This document shows positions 1 through 11,923 of a DNA stretch of 63,000 nt, in pieces. The stretch comes from Owenia fusiformis (Eukaryota; Annelida; Polychaeta; Sabellida; Oweniidae): contig CAIIXF020000524.1 of the NCBI GenBank assembly GCA_903813345.2, positions 1 to 63,000 on the forward strand. The letters are read 5' to 3'. A program made the position numbers and the translations under genes. Below the pieces are notes generated by a model. The model had not been told where the DNA came from, did not search any database, and was given only the letters and a program-made list of their open reading frames with translations. Positions within the stretch are counted from its first letter, which is position 1; each line of letters opens with the position of its first letter.

Positions 1-643
1 CTGTGTATCAATGGAAGGATGAACAACTTATGTAAGAATCGCATTCGGTGATACATTCAGTAATGTATATTTTGAATGTAGTCTTTGCAAATTGATGCCC
101 GGGGGATAACATGAAATAAGAGAAAAACTACACAAAAATTTAGAAATTTGTTTATTTTTGTTGTTAGGGCATGGTCTACATTGCCTAAAATCCTTGTGGT
201 ATATAGATGTAACCTACATACGATCATACAAAGCCAATTGAGCATTGGAAAACACCTAATATGTTCTACTCAAGCCATAATAATGTATTTTGAATTTGCG
301 GTACAGTTATACACAGTTTACTTACAGTTAATATTTTGAGTGGCTCATGTACTGAGAAAACATGAGAATGGACCAAAACTTATAAACTTTGATATCTCAG
401 TCGGTAGGTTTACAGCTTATATTCTGTTTCTTGTAGACCACCTGGCAGATTTGACCCAGTCAGTTTATAACCATCCATATATACGTCACCGAATGGAACT
501 AGTTTAAAAGGAAATCTTATCTGTGAATATCGCCTACAGGCGAAAAAGAGGACATACTGCCTTTCCCATCCGCCATTTTTTGTTATTGTTACAGCAAAAT
601 TTTGCAAATCGCCTTGACGTAACTGTCATGTTATAACACCGTG
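1..643 (-). mobile_element. Truncated copy of CACGGTG-ended (Transib-like) element
   Basis: This stretch is the reverse complement of the element at 60,300-62,038: 1-300 matches 61,911-61,590, and about 305-643 matches 60,650-60,300. The intervening 0.9 kb of the other copy is missing here. The copy ends at 643 with the same CACGGTG heptamer (read on the minus strand), followed outside by AATAG. The other terminus lies before base 1, so its 5-bp duplication cannot be checked; AATAG is the predicted sequence there. On the minus strand the counterpart of the ATGGCGGA exon start is present near 580, but it has lost a T in the T-run and its GT donor is changed to AT, so it is broken. Confidence 0.75.
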
Positions 644-1668
644 AATAGGGGACCATAAGTTTACACATTCCATGTGTACGTTCACCAAAATAGTGCGATG
701 TTAACCTCCCTAATAACTGAAAATGTTGACTCAACCAATAGAATGATAAAGGTAGTATACACCACACACTCAATGGTATTGATTGTGGTTTTCAGAGACC
801 CTCAATAGGGACTTACACAACGGGAAACACTATTTTGTAAGCACTACTAAGAAAGAATACTTTATGTGTTATCCATAAGTAATAACCACGACTAACTACT
901 AATTCTCAGGAATAAAAAGTTCTCTCTATTGAGAGATAAATAGAGCTTATCCTCGGACCAGTTACGTCTTATCTGTGTGTCATATTGCTACTGTGTTAAT
1001 TAACTAAGAAAAGTATTCCAATTAAAAAGTGTTGTATGTTTGCATGCAGCAAGCGTTTAATAATTCTTTGCATATATAATATTGTCCATAAAAGAGTCTG
1101 ATATATAATATTGTCCATAAAAGATCGGTCTGATATTTACAAGTAATTCATGTTTATTTTAAAACTATTCTTTACGAATTCATGATAAGTGTATAATGTT
1201 CAATCATACAAATCGCAGTCAGTGATTGTTCTCCACACTCACCCCTCCCCCTTCCTGACATGAACTATTGTGTAAAACCATTGACAGTGTGGAAAGGATT
1301 CTTACACTCGAGTGTCAAGGGGGGGGGGGCAGTTATTAAAATATAGAAGGCGATGGTTCAAATTGGACAATTTTCAAAACTGCTCAACATGGTGAAAACT
1401 TCACGTTTTTAAAGAATGCTTGCCCGGCGAGTGGTTTGCTCTGGATTGCGAGAGAACAAAAACTTTGAATTAGGATTTTTCCTAATACTATCATTAATCG
1501 AAACAACTTTTTAAACCGTCTCTGATTACATATCATGCCAATTAATACCATTATTGTGTTGACAGGATTAAATATGATATCTATGAAATTATAATTTAAT
1601 GAACTCAATAGTCTAAATGATAATAAGTTAATAATTTAGTCTTGGCTGACTAGTCTTGCATCATCAGA
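644..1668. other. No gene seen; AT-rich spacer
   Basis: No convincing exon. A short tandem duplication of about 28 bp (unit ending in TTGTCCATAAAAGA) lies at 1,074-1,130, and a run of ten or more G at about 1,320. Confidence 0.5.
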
Positions 1669-1980
1669 GTTGGATTGCAAATACCTCCCTAAATCAAATA
1701 ATTTAAATTTACAAATTTACTAGTGTACGGGGTGGGGAAATAAGTCTCCATCCAACCACTAAAGTTTAAAAGGAAGACTATAGTCTCCCGTGAATTCATT
1801 ATAATTATCTTAGACAATAGTGAAGCGGTACAATCATTGGAGTGTTAATTAATCGGAATGCAAGTTTGATTTAAAATAACTCTTTTGGATCAAATATTTA
1901 AATTCTACTAGAATGCGCGGAGTGGAAACAAATCTCCATTCAAGCACTAAATATCAAAAGAAAGATTTCAGTACCCCTTA
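1669..1980 (+). repeat. Pair of diverged direct repeats, about 120 bp each
   Basis: 1,669-1,790 and 1,858-1,980 share the same order of motifs (a TTTAAAT block, TTACTAG or CTACTAG, a GGAGTGG or GGGTGGGG block, then ATCTCCATYCAA and CACTAAA), about 189 bp apart. They look like an old tandem duplication. No family was recognised. Confidence 0.6.
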
Positions 1981-3117
1981 ACTTCACTCCCGGACTTCAC
2001 TATTCACCACCACCCCCCCCCCCCTCCCAAGTTATCCCTTATGACCCCAGAATTTTCGTTTCTGTCCCCCCCCCCCCCCCTGTCCATGGCCAGTAAGTAA
2101 TCTATGTGTATATTGGCTCCCTCCCAAAGGTGGGGAAACCAGATGCAGGCATAGACATTGACAAGGTGGGGGGATTTAAATATAAAAATAGTATTGTTTT
2201 TGGCTCCGACTTAAATATTTTGGCACTGTTTAACGAAGACGGTTTAAGGAATGAGAGGCAGAAATAATTCTTAGAAATAAGATGGCCTGTCTTTACTGTA
2301 ATCAAGATGCTACCTAACCGCAGTTATTTTGGTTTTATAACGCCGGGGATATTGCTCGAGCTTGAATAACAAATAAAAGGCATGTTCTTATTTCTGTATT
2401 CTGTCCTTTGATTGTGTATTAAGTTGAGCTGCACGCCAAACGTTATGATTGTTAAAACGCTTAAATAAAACTTTATTCCTCTCAATTTACATAAAAATGA
2501 AACAGATTAGATTCGAATCTCAGTCACACCAGCCACTGGTCAAAGGAAGTACAAATATCTATATTAATCAAATGTCTGAGAATTTGATAACTGTCTTGGA
2601 TCCAATGTTAATTTTATTGAATCAAACTAAGAAAAGTATTACGATGAATTTTAAACGTTTAGAGGGAAAAGTCAAATATGCATTGTAACCCTAAAAATTA
2701 TTTATTAAAGTGTCATACACATTTCATAACATTTATATAAATAAAACAAATAAAGCACAACCCTAATGCCCTAATGAATTCATATCGGCGCTAAACGGCC
2801 CTTGCAATAAAAACGCATCGAAGCAGGGAATGCTTGGAAAATTCTTCCGAGACTGACTTTTGTTATTTCAAAATTGAAATATGCCTAATTCCTATGAAAT
2901 AATCAATTAACCACGCGATTTTTTCCCTGGGTTTTACTCTATTTTAGATTTACTAGAAAAATGTTTATATGATGATTGCGTTTGCTTCTCACGAGTTCAT
3001 TGAAAAGTTCAGTCGTAAAAGATCAAAAGACTAATTAGGCACCTGATGGCGAAAGTTTGATTGCATTTCGATCGCCGGTGTGAAAGAAATCATGGTCCTC
3101 TGGGGATTATGGTCTCC
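1981..3117. other. No gene seen; C-tracts and AT-rich spacer
   Basis: Two C-tracts of about 13-14 bases occur at about 2,010-2,025 and 2,067-2,080. The remaining sequence is AT-rich, with short ORFs only and no splice-bounded exon I would defend. Confidence 0.5.
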
Positions 3118-4264
3118 TTTCTAAACGGCCCTTACTGGCCCTGATTGTGTATAAGATGATAAGGGAAAGAGTTGTATTTAGGTCACCATATAAGTCAATG
3201 GAGAGAAGGACCATAATTTGATAGGACCTCCTACCCTTTTACACCGAACAGGATCTTAAGAGGTTCTGGACAAATCATTTGATTCTGGACTTGTCATATT
3301 TTTTTTCAACGAAATCACATCCAAGGGTTGAATTTTTATTAGCTATTTAGAGAGTGAGTCCTGCCTAGTATTAATTTCAATAAAAAGGTTAAAATAGAAC
3401 CCTATTTGAGAGTCAATCTAATACTTACATTACATTGATAAATTAAGGCAAATCCTGAAATATTTTTAAAGTGCATTTTTTATGAAATATTATCCAGCAA
3501 GTATTTAGATGAAACGGTCTTATTTAAATACAAATCATAACATGATGATATTTTTCATGAAACATTTTTCAATGAAATTCAATTGAAGGGTCAAGATAAA
3601 ACGAGCTAATTTAGGTGAAAACTCTTACATGATGATGTGTTTTCATAACTTCTTTCATAAAATTCCATCAAGGGGTGAAGATAAAATGATCGAATTTAAG
3701 TGATTTAGGATCACGAGGATATGTTTTCTTTGATATTTTCTATGAAATCCCATCCAATGGTCAAGGTAAAATTTTGATTTTGATTTGGTATTAGGCCACG
3801 TGTTCGAAAGATCCATATAAGGCCCATAGAACCATATAGGAACGTCATTTTAAATGTCACGTGATAGATCCATATAAGGCTTTTAGAACAATGTATGGAA
3901 AGATGAGGGGAAGCCCCTGACACCTGTTTCACGATTTTATCCGAACGTTGTTCGCATCATTTCGGTTTTTTATGCACTTCATTATTGTACCGAAGTTTGC
4001 CGATTCGATTCGTCGTATTTCGGAATCCTGGTGACAATTTTATACTCCATTGGAGTATTTTTGACCTACTTCTTATGACGGAAATTCCCGAACCTTGTTC
4101 GGATTAATCCGGATTTTCTGACCTACTTTATCTACCGAGATTTCACGAGTTAACATTCGTCTCATTTCAGAATTCTGGTGACAATTTTATACTCCATTGG
4201 AGTATTTTTGATCTACTTTTTCTGGATTTTGCTCTACTTATTATATCTTGACAACAAGCAAATC

Positions 4265-4352
4265 AAAAAGTTCGACATGAACGGGTCTCGATCAACTAAC
4301 CTAGACAATGGAAGCCAGGCACGCTAACCATGAGGCCAACCAGCTACCGATA
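4265..4352 (-). ncRNA. tRNA-like Pol III cassette in L1 left TIR
   Basis: On the minus strand an A-box-like TGGCCTCATGG stretch is followed some 40 bp later by a B-box-like GATCGAGACCC (one mismatch to the GWTCRANNC core), then a TTTTT tract that could terminate Pol III. It does not fold into a tRNA I can defend, so I call it tRNA-derived (SINE-like), not a tRNA gene. The same cassette occurs once in each of the six TIRs of L1, L2 and L3. Confidence 0.45.
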
Positions 4353-5032
4353 TGAAAGAACGAAAGTATTATATATTTATACCGAGCGTCAATTCAAAAT
4401 GATCCTCACTTAAATACGACTCGTCAGTTGTATCCAGAATAGTAGAACGCCTATGGCGCTAGTGAATAACCAAGTCCCAGGTGAGTGGTTCGTATCCCTC
4501 TGTGATATACTATTTTTGTTTTATTAAATACGACAGAAAGGAGCAAGGTGTAGGTTGAAAACAAGACGTTAGTTTGTTTCAAAACAGTTTGGAAACATTA
4601 ATCTCTGATAATTTAAGGTTTTCCACTCCTGAAGGGCCTCAGGATCTATGAAATTCATTAATCAAGACAGTGTCACGCCCGGTGATCGTAAATATGGGAC
4701 GGAGGGGGGGGGGAGCAGGCAATTTCTGCTAGGAAATTCAACAAATCTGGAAGATTTATTTATTCAAGAAAATGTTTACTATTGAATTGCTAAATTGATA
4801 GGCGCACGGTATGGTAGAATATGTTAGGTTTTCTGGGATTTTTTCTGAAACGATACGCATCTAAGGTATGAGATCTATTAAAAAAAGCGCAATGCCATCA
4901 ACAGGGACAAATCAACGTTTTTGCTATAAATCAAGCAACAATGGTCTGGACGACCTGTAATAAATACTTGTAAGTGATGTTATCATAACTAAATTAATGT
5001 CATTGCTGAATTTATAAAATAAGTTTCCATAC

Positions 5033-5343
5033 GTGAAATAAAAAATAATCGAAAATAATGAATTTGGGACGGAGGGGGGAGGGGACGGAGGGGGGGGGGA
5101 GCAATATGTATATAAGACATGATTAGAGATGTTTCGCGACTTTAAGTCCTTTTACTCCAAATGTACCCATTTTTCAGTCTCCAGGGGTATATCATCCAGT
5201 TTCTTACTAAGTTAATGAGTTCATTTTTCAAATACAAGAATTCGTGTGAAGTTGTTCCACTTTATAGAATTATTACTCCCCCCTCCGTCCCCTCCCCCCC
5301 TCCGTCCCATTTTAATTATTTTCGATTATTTTTTATTTTACGT
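5033..5343. mobile_element. Small palindromic insert with GGGACGG/CCGTCCC blocks
   Basis: 5,033-5,101 is the reverse complement of 5,276-5,342, including an AAAATAATCGAAAATAAT block and G-rich GGGACGGAGGGG repeats facing C-rich partners. It sits in the loop of L1 exactly where the right TIR starts, so it probably accompanied the internal deletion. A related GGGACGGAGGGG tract lies at about 4,698-4,714. The purine/pyrimidine runs could form G-quadruplexes. Confidence 0.6.
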
Positions 5344-5368
5344 AAATATATAATACTTTCGTTCTTTC

Positions 5369-5456
5369 ATATCGGTAGCTCGTTGGCCTCATGGTTAGCG
5401 TGCCTGGCTTCCATTGTCTAGGTTAGTTGATCGAGACCCGTTCATGTCGAACTTTT
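5369..5456 (+). ncRNA. tRNA-like Pol III cassette in L1 right TIR
   Basis: Reverse-complement partner of 4,265-4,352: TGGCCTCATGG A-box-like region at about 5,385, GATCGAGACCC B-box-like region at about 5,430, then ACTTTTTG. It points toward the nearest outer end of the element. Confidence 0.45.
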
Positions 5457-6477
5457 TGATTTGCTTGTTGTCAAGATATAATAAGTAGGGCAAAATCCAG
5501 AAAAAGTAGATCAAAAATACTCCAATGGAGTATAAAATTGTCACCAGAATTCTGGAATGAGACGAATGTTAACTCGTGAAATCTCGGTAGATAAAGTAGG
5601 TCAGAAAATCCGGATTAATCCGAACAAGGTTCAGGAATTTCCGTCATAAGAAGTAGGTCAAAAATACTCCAATGGAGTATAAAATTGTCACCAGGATTCC
5701 GAAATACGACGAATCGAATCGGCAAACTTCGGTACAATAATGAAGTGCATAAAAAACCGAAATGATGCGAACAACGTTCGGATAAAATCGTGAAACAGGT
5801 GTCAGGGGCTTCCCCTCATCTTTCCTGAAATGGTTCTAAAAGCCTTATATGGATCTATCACGTGACATTCAAAATGACGTTCCTATATGGTTCTATGGGC
5901 CTTATATGGATCTTTCGAACACGTGACCTAATACCAAATCAAAATCAAAATTTTACCTTGACCATTGGATGGGATTTCATAGAAAATATCAAAGAAAACA
6001 TATTCTTGTGATCCTTAAATCACTTAAATTCGATCATTTTATCTTCACCCCTTGGTGGAATTTTATGAAAGAAGTTACGAAAACACATCATCATGTAAGG
6101 GTTTTCACCTAAATTAGCTCGTTTTATCTTGACCCTTCAATTGAATTTCATTGAAAAATGTTTAATGAAAAATATCATCATGTTATGATTTGTATTTAAA
6201 TAAGACCGTTTCATCTAAATACTTGCTGGATAATATTTCATAATAAAATGCACTTTAAAAATATTTCAGGATTTGCCTTTATTTATCAATGTAATGTAAG
6301 TATTAGATTGACTCTCAAATAGGGTTCTATTTTAACTTTTTGTATTGAAATTAATACTAGGCAGGACTCACTTTCTAAATAGCTAATAAAAATTTTACCC
6401 TTGGATGTGATTTCGTTGAAAAAAAATATGACAAGTCCAGAATCAAATGATTTGTCCAGAACCTCTTAAGATCCTGT

Positions 6478-7176
6478 TACCGGGATTTTACAAACGTATA
6501 CAATCTAACAAACATCAGCGTTTGCAAAAATACGAAAATCACGTGTGTTCATAGCATAATAAAAAGTTACCTCAGTTAGTTTGCAATACAATTTCTTTAA
6601 TTACTTGACCAGTAACGTATTATTCACCATTCATAGGGACATTATTCAATCTACTATATTCGGGCCGATATGCAATTAAACCTTGTCAACTTTGTTGAAA
6701 CGCGTTTACTATACGATGTTGTAAGATACCCAGCGTCTGTTAAATCAACTTAAATCAAACTGAGACCGGGTCGATTTATTAAGACCGACCTAAACAAACA
6801 TAAATAAATAAGAATAGATTATTCATTCTCAGTTGATGACATATTTCCCTGTGTATATAAACGCGTTATTTTGGGCCGATTTTGGGCCGATCTTGGCACT
6901 TTAGCGACATACATTTTCCCATCGGCCGAATCGGCCCAATGGCACTCAAAGGGTTAAGTAGCGATCGTGTTCTTGGGATCTTGATAACTTCCTATTTTAA
7001 GTTTTGGGTTGAAAGCAATGAGTATGTCGGACTTTCTCAAGTCCACATAATGAAACAATATCCCTTTATATTATTCCAATCGGAATTTGCATAAACTAAC
7101 CAGTTTTTTTTATTGCAAAAAGAACTGTAATTAATAGCCTACATAAAAGCATCATGATGAATAAAACATTAAAGCA
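6478..7176. other. No gene seen; AT-rich spacer
   Basis: Contains a repeated GGGCCGAT motif (about 6,662, 6,873 and 6,884) and short ORFs only. Confidence 0.4.
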
Positions 7177-7178
7177 TA

Positions 7179-7841
7179 GTACCCCACACAAGTTTTTGAT
7201 AACAACTTTGACCCGTGATTTGAACACTCTATCCTTAACTATTTGTTATTAAATTTAGCACACATAAACTAGAGGAAATTTCCAACATTGGAAATTTTTT
7301 ATTAAGCCATATGATTAATAATGGTTAAATGGCAGTAAGTTCAAAATGCTACACAGTTACCGGTGTTTTACCAAATTGCTACATTGTTTGAATGACTATG
7401 ACGTTACAGCTGTACAGTACATTTACTTGTATAGAGTTAAGTTCATTAGAGTCTTCTGAGTACAGAAATGAAAGGATTTGCAAGTGGTGAGGCTGGCTCA
7501 CCCAAGTAAAACATACACTATTCATAAGTACCATAAATACAGGACTGCTTTGAGATGAAATTCAATAAGATGAATATTGATATGAGATAAAAGTCAATAA
7601 AATTGTTAAAATGAACAATTCATAGAATGATTTTATGACATCAATTTGGTGAAAACCTATTAATGACACCCTTGATTTGATTACTTGTATTTTTATTGTT
7701 ATTGAAGTAAAATAAAAACAAAAAATTTCCAATGTTGGAAATTTCCTCTAGTTTATGTGTGCTAAATTTAATAACAAATAGTCAAGGATAGAGTGTTCAA
7801 ATCACGGGTCAAAGTTTTTATCAAAAACTTGTGTGGGGTAC
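7179..7841. mobile_element. MITE with about 127-bp TIRs and TA duplication
   Basis: 7,179-7,305 and 7,715-7,841 are inverted repeats with very few mismatches, starting GTACCCCACACAAGTTTTTG and ending inward at a palindrome (AATTTCCAACATTGGAAATT or its variant). TA lies directly outside both ends (7,177-7,178 and 7,842-7,843), as expected for Tc1/mariner-type insertion. The 0.4-kb interior has no coding signal. Confidence 0.8.
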
Positions 7842-7920
7842 TATATAAACTCTATTGTTATCAAAATCCATAAATCCTCACCATATAAATATAGTTTTAT
7901 TGATGACCCAAAACAGATAT

Positions 7921-8110
7921 CAAGGGCGTAGCCAGCTTTCAGTCAGGGGGGAGGGGTGCGATCTCCAAAAAGATTTCGGTTTTCAGTCAGGAGGGTATGA
8001 TTGTGGCATTTTAATACTCCTTTCTTCTTCTTTCTCAGCGTTTTATTTTTTTTATTGTTATGGGGGAGGTTGTGATCGCATCCCCCCCCCCCCTCCTGGC
8101 TACGCCTATG
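7921..8110. mobile_element. Short C-rich MITE with GGCGTAGCCAG ends
   Basis: Begins CAAGGGCGTAGCCAG and ends CTGGCTACGCCTATG (inverted). Inside are CAGTCAGGGGGG-type and polyC blocks. The flanks share GATAT on both sides, which may be the remains of a target duplication. A second copy is at 9,814-10,020. CAGGGGCGTAG-type ends would fit hAT-derived MITEs, but this is not established here. Confidence 0.6.
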
Positions 8111-8767
8111 GATATTTTCTTACTTTCACGTTTACCCCGCCCCCTAATAATTGTTGCACCCCCTCTAAATATCAGACCCGTCAGGCAATGAGGCATGGAT
8201 CAGGATACCCTGACTCCCAAGCTGTGCGACTTCTGGCAACCGCTACACCTATATTCCCGGGGAAAACTCTTTTAGAAATATTGTCAAATATGGTCGGGGA
8301 AGGAGGTGTGTGCATTGCGTGCGACCCTTCATCAGTTGTGTACCTTATTTTTGTATGAATTTCTTCCGAATAGTTATGCTAGAGGGGTTCTGATATTTAT
8401 TTCTGTTTTCAAATGAAATAATTTCACCCTTGCCCGACTGACTTGTAGATAAAATCAAATAGCATGGAGATCAGATAATCAGATTGATTTGTATTTTCGC
8501 AATCAGATGAATTAACTTATTGTTTTCTCTGATTAAAAGGCGGTTTGAATTGCTACTTTTACAGGATTTGTAAATTCGCAATCAGACTGGCTTATTTTAA
8601 TATTTAGTCAGTGCAAGAGGAGGGGACTATTAATGTAGAAAATTGTTTTGATTTCGACACTAACTGAATAATTTATCACAATTGTTAAATACACTAACAG
8701 AAACAGGTTTAAAAATGAGAATAGAGGCAAAAAAGTCTATTCATAAAATGTAATTAAAACCCGGGAA
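8111..8767. other. No gene seen
   Basis: AT-rich spacer. The ORF that crosses from the MITE into this stretch is explained by the MITE and low-complexity sequence. Confidence 0.4.
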
Positions 8768-9436
8768 TTAAAAGCAATTTTAGACTGTTAGATGATCTCT
8801 TCTGTAATCAAGGTGGTGTTGGTACACCTCCGCCGTTAGAAAAACAAAGACTAAGACAAAGACTATATAGCAATTAATCCTTTTGTAATCATTAAATGTT
8901 AGATTCTTATTATTTTGTTGGACAATGTTCAGATTTCTGACCAAGATTAAATCATTTATGTTTGTATTTAAAAAATAGTATTTCAGTCAGACAGACGTGC
9001 TAATGAGTTCGAAAAATACATTTGTCCATTTCCTCTCAAGAAGTTTTCAAAGGTAATCAAGTCGATTTGTTTCAGTGTTTAGCATTGTTTTTCATAACTT
9101 GACGCGTCCATGAACAGAATTACTTTGAAATGAGTTTTTATAATTTTAGCTTTTATACGGACATGCTTATTGTATAATTCTATATGAACGTTGTAGTTAT
9201 GTGATGTAACATCGCCCCCCCCCCCCCCAATTACAGGTTTACACATTTGATCGGAATGCATTAACTTGCAATTAAAAGCAGTTTTAGACTAGGTGATGTT
9301 GGTACACTTCCGCATTTAAGAAAACAAAGACTAAGACAAAGAGAACTAAGCAATTAATCCTTTTGTTATCAATAAATGTTAGATTCTTATTTTTTGATTG
9401 GACAATATTAAGACTTCTGTCTCCGATTGTTATGCA
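8768..9436 (+). repeat. Direct repeats of about 170-185 bp, 0.5 kb apart
   Basis: 8,768-8,951 and 9,268-9,436 share ordered blocks (AATTAAAAGCA, GGTGTTGGTACAC or GATGTTGGTACAC, ACAAAGACTAAGACAAAGA, AGCAATTAATCCTTTTGT, AATGTTAGATTCTTATT). A 12-base C-tract lies between them at about 9,214. No family was recognised. Confidence 0.65.
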
Positions 9437-9813
9437 GGTATGTGTATAAAATCATGTGAACAACATTATCGTGGAAACTCCCATCTTCATTCTCATAATG
9501 TCTTACAGCTATTTCGCAAATGACATAATCCTAAACAACATATGGACATAACGATAATATTACAGAACTGAGCGAAAAGAAAGGTGGAACAAATCAGATT
9601 AAGATATTTTATTTTTGAAATGCACAAAGGGCAACAGTTGAAGAACAAAAGTTAAAGGCGTTTTGAAATAGATCGTGCTTTTATATGATCCCCTTCTATC
9701 AAACCCTACCCTTTGCATTTGTTCGACTTCACTTCTTAAATGAGAGTTTCGTCTTCTCGTAGTTTATAATTAGACTCTGCACGCAGCGTAATAGTGCCCC
9801 TATTATCCATGTT

Positions 9814-10020
9814 CAGGGGCGTAGACAACTTTCAGTCGGGGGGGGGGGGTGCGATCGCCAAAAAACAATAACAGTTTTCAGTCGGGGGAGGGGGTTGCGA
9901 TCGTGGCAAAAGCAAGCCAAAAGATGCAACTTCCTGCAAAATCTCTTCTTCTATTTCTTGGTTCTATTTTATTGGTTATGCACTGCAACCCCCCCCCCCC
10001 CCTGGCTACGCCTATGCCTG
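9814..10020. mobile_element. Second copy of the C-rich GGCGTAG MITE
   Basis: Starts CAGGGGCGTAGACAAC and ends CTGGCTACGCCTATGCCTG (inverted), with internal CAGTCGGGGG and C-tract blocks matching 7,921-8,110. A clean target duplication was not seen. Confidence 0.6.
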
Positions 10021-11815
10021 TTATATGTGTTTATCAACGACCCTACTTGTCAAATTAATAGAAACGAAAACTAAATTCTTTCATTACGCGAAAACCGTTG
10101 AAATATCTACCTGATTCGCTGGAATAGTCATTAGTCACATTATTTGAGAGCAAACAATTAGCATCTACTATAATATTTATTTTTCTATCCAATATACAAC
10201 TGATATTGATATCTTTCCCCGGACAATGTGTTATCTCATGATCCGTTGACATCATCAACAATTTGATTTACCACAAGAGAGTAACCAACATTCCTTAATT
10301 AAAAAGTTGACATTTCTTGAATTTTATAGCAAAAACACTATGACACAATAACATCGAGGCAAAATCAAAACATGGTGTGGAAATAAAAGGCATACAAAAT
10401 GGCCATTAAAATGAAATTCTTGTTCATAAAAGTATCAACTTTATTACATTGGACGCAAATACAAAGTATAGAATAAATAAAAATAACGTCTTCCCAATTA
10501 CAATACGGATCAGTAAGTCAACAAATCTAACTGTTAAATAAACAAACTTAGCCCATGTCTGCAATTGTTCGTCTGCTGGTCAGAACTCGGTATCCTCTTC
10601 GGATAATCAATTTCTGTGACTACTGATGTCTTAAATAATTCATAAAGACGACGTTGTCTTTAAATAAGGATCTTTAATCAACAAACTGTAAATAAATAGC
10701 GTGAACCCGGGATCGTAGACAACAACATCGATACCTTGCTGTCCTCTGTTAAATCACGAAACCCGTTCCCTTAAATTTTTTACTAAGAGACTTATACATG
10801 CATAAGTTATCTATCAAATTATTTTTCTTTAAATATTAAATCTCGTCTAAGGTTGTTTTAATGATTAGTCTTCATCTAGATTCATTAATCATCACGATAT
10901 TTATATATACATATTATGTAATAGACCTATCATATCACGTCCGTAGTTACAAAGTCAACTACATATTAATGCAATAGAATAAGACTCAATAATTAAAAAA
11001 ATAAACCTCAGTATTCGGGCCTAAAAACACAGATAAGTGTATCAATACCAACGGGTAAGCTCAAATAACCTTCCAAATAAGTGTATCAATAATCAAAGAT
11101 TGCGAGTACTAAGGACCGGGTAAGATGGTTGTAACATTGGTATTGCTAGTTATTAAACACGATTTTGTCTTGTGTTAAAGCTTTCAATGTTTTTCACAAC
11201 CTAAATGTGAATGGAAAATATTTAGCGATTCATTTGTATGGGCGATTGGTCATAGGTTGGTGTTCCGATTTTATATGCAAGCTTAATCTCCCTAATGTTA
11301 AGATTAAGGTAAGAGTGTATGTTACTCATAACATTTTCTAAGGATAAAATTTCTTGAATTGATGAATATGCAAAAATTATTCTTAGCATATCATCCTTCA
11401 TTTCATTATTTGAATAATCAATCTGGAGATATACTCAAATAAGGAAGTGTGTTATAACACATTCTCATATAGAAACATGTCCAATATTTTTTTTTCAGAA
11501 GCTGGATCAAAATATTTGTCTCACTATAATTATTGGCAAAGGTATGATGTGCTAAATTCTTGTATTTATGATTTCAGTAGCACTGTATACCTCGTGAATC
11601 ATTAATGATAAACAACATACAGAAAACCTGTTCAAAGTAAATACTATAATAAGGGCATCAAAGAAATTATTATAAAGAGAGGTATCTAGAATTTTAGAAA
11701 GACTGTTAGCAAGCAAACGGCCAATCAAGCAATCGATCATGCAAATAAGCAAGCAAACAAACAACCTACCGTCCAAGCAACTAATTAACATAATTCGATA
11801 AGATTTAAATCAAAC
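10021..11815. other. No gene seen; AT-rich spacer
   Basis: No exon-like or transposon-like signal I can support, apart from a short repeat (ATAAGTGTATCAATA) twice near 11,033 and 11,080. Confidence 0.4.
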
Positions 11816-11923
11816 CTTGCGCACATTTGCTCCACGGTGGTCGTACTGCGGCCGGAGCTTCAAAAACTCTACATACTTGTCGAGAAAAGAATATATCGTA
11901 CTATGGTATTCGGGGAAATTATC
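11816..11923 (-). CDS. Candidate internal exon, unknown protein
   Basis: On the minus strand 36 codons are open in phase 0 between a TTTCAAAG acceptor-like and an AAG|GTTTGA donor-like site. The peptide starts DNFPEYHSTIYSFLDKY and ends with YDHRGANVRK. Base composition is clearly less AT-rich than its surroundings (CTCCGGCCGCAGTACGACCACCG region), and the amino acid mix looks globular rather than random. I recognise no family. The donor is weak and no neighbouring exon was found, so it may be a relic or chance. If real, it belongs to a gene read leftward. Confidence 0.3.

Larger units (their letters stand above)
3248..6477. mobile_element. Long-TIR element copy L1 (internally deleted)
   Basis: Two arms of about 1.13 kb, 3,248-4,381 and 5,343-6,477, are near-perfect reverse complements around a loop of about 0.96 kb. 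The ends read AGGATCTTAAGAGGTTCTGG inward from both sides. Inside the arms are many short perfect palindromes, for example TACTCCATTGGAGTA and CCGAACAACGTTCGG. The left side continues past the arm with segments (to about 4,670, then about 4,690-4,900) that also occur inside L2 and L3, so this is a deletion derivative of the larger element rather than a simple hairpin. The left flank 3,118-3,247 is shared, inverted, with 36,848-36,979 beside L2. No coding capacity was recognised. Confidence 0.85.

Noticed and set aside
148-339. ORF similar to one at 61,541-61,744
   Set aside because: The similarity follows from the shared transposon DNA; 11 of about 53 residues differ, which does not suggest protein constraint, though the lack of indels was noted.
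1981-2080. Poly-C tracts as a functional i-motif or G-quadruplex promoter
   Set aside because: Similar tracts occur across the window in MITEs and spacers, with no gene nearby.
5369-5456. Genuine tRNA gene
   Set aside because: Box matches are imperfect, no convincing acceptor or anticodon stem forms by eye, and every copy sits in a transposon TIR.
7855-8358. 167-residue ORF
   Set aside because: Overlaps the C-rich MITE; Gly/Pro/Ser stretches come from G and C tracts, and no splice or family signal is present.
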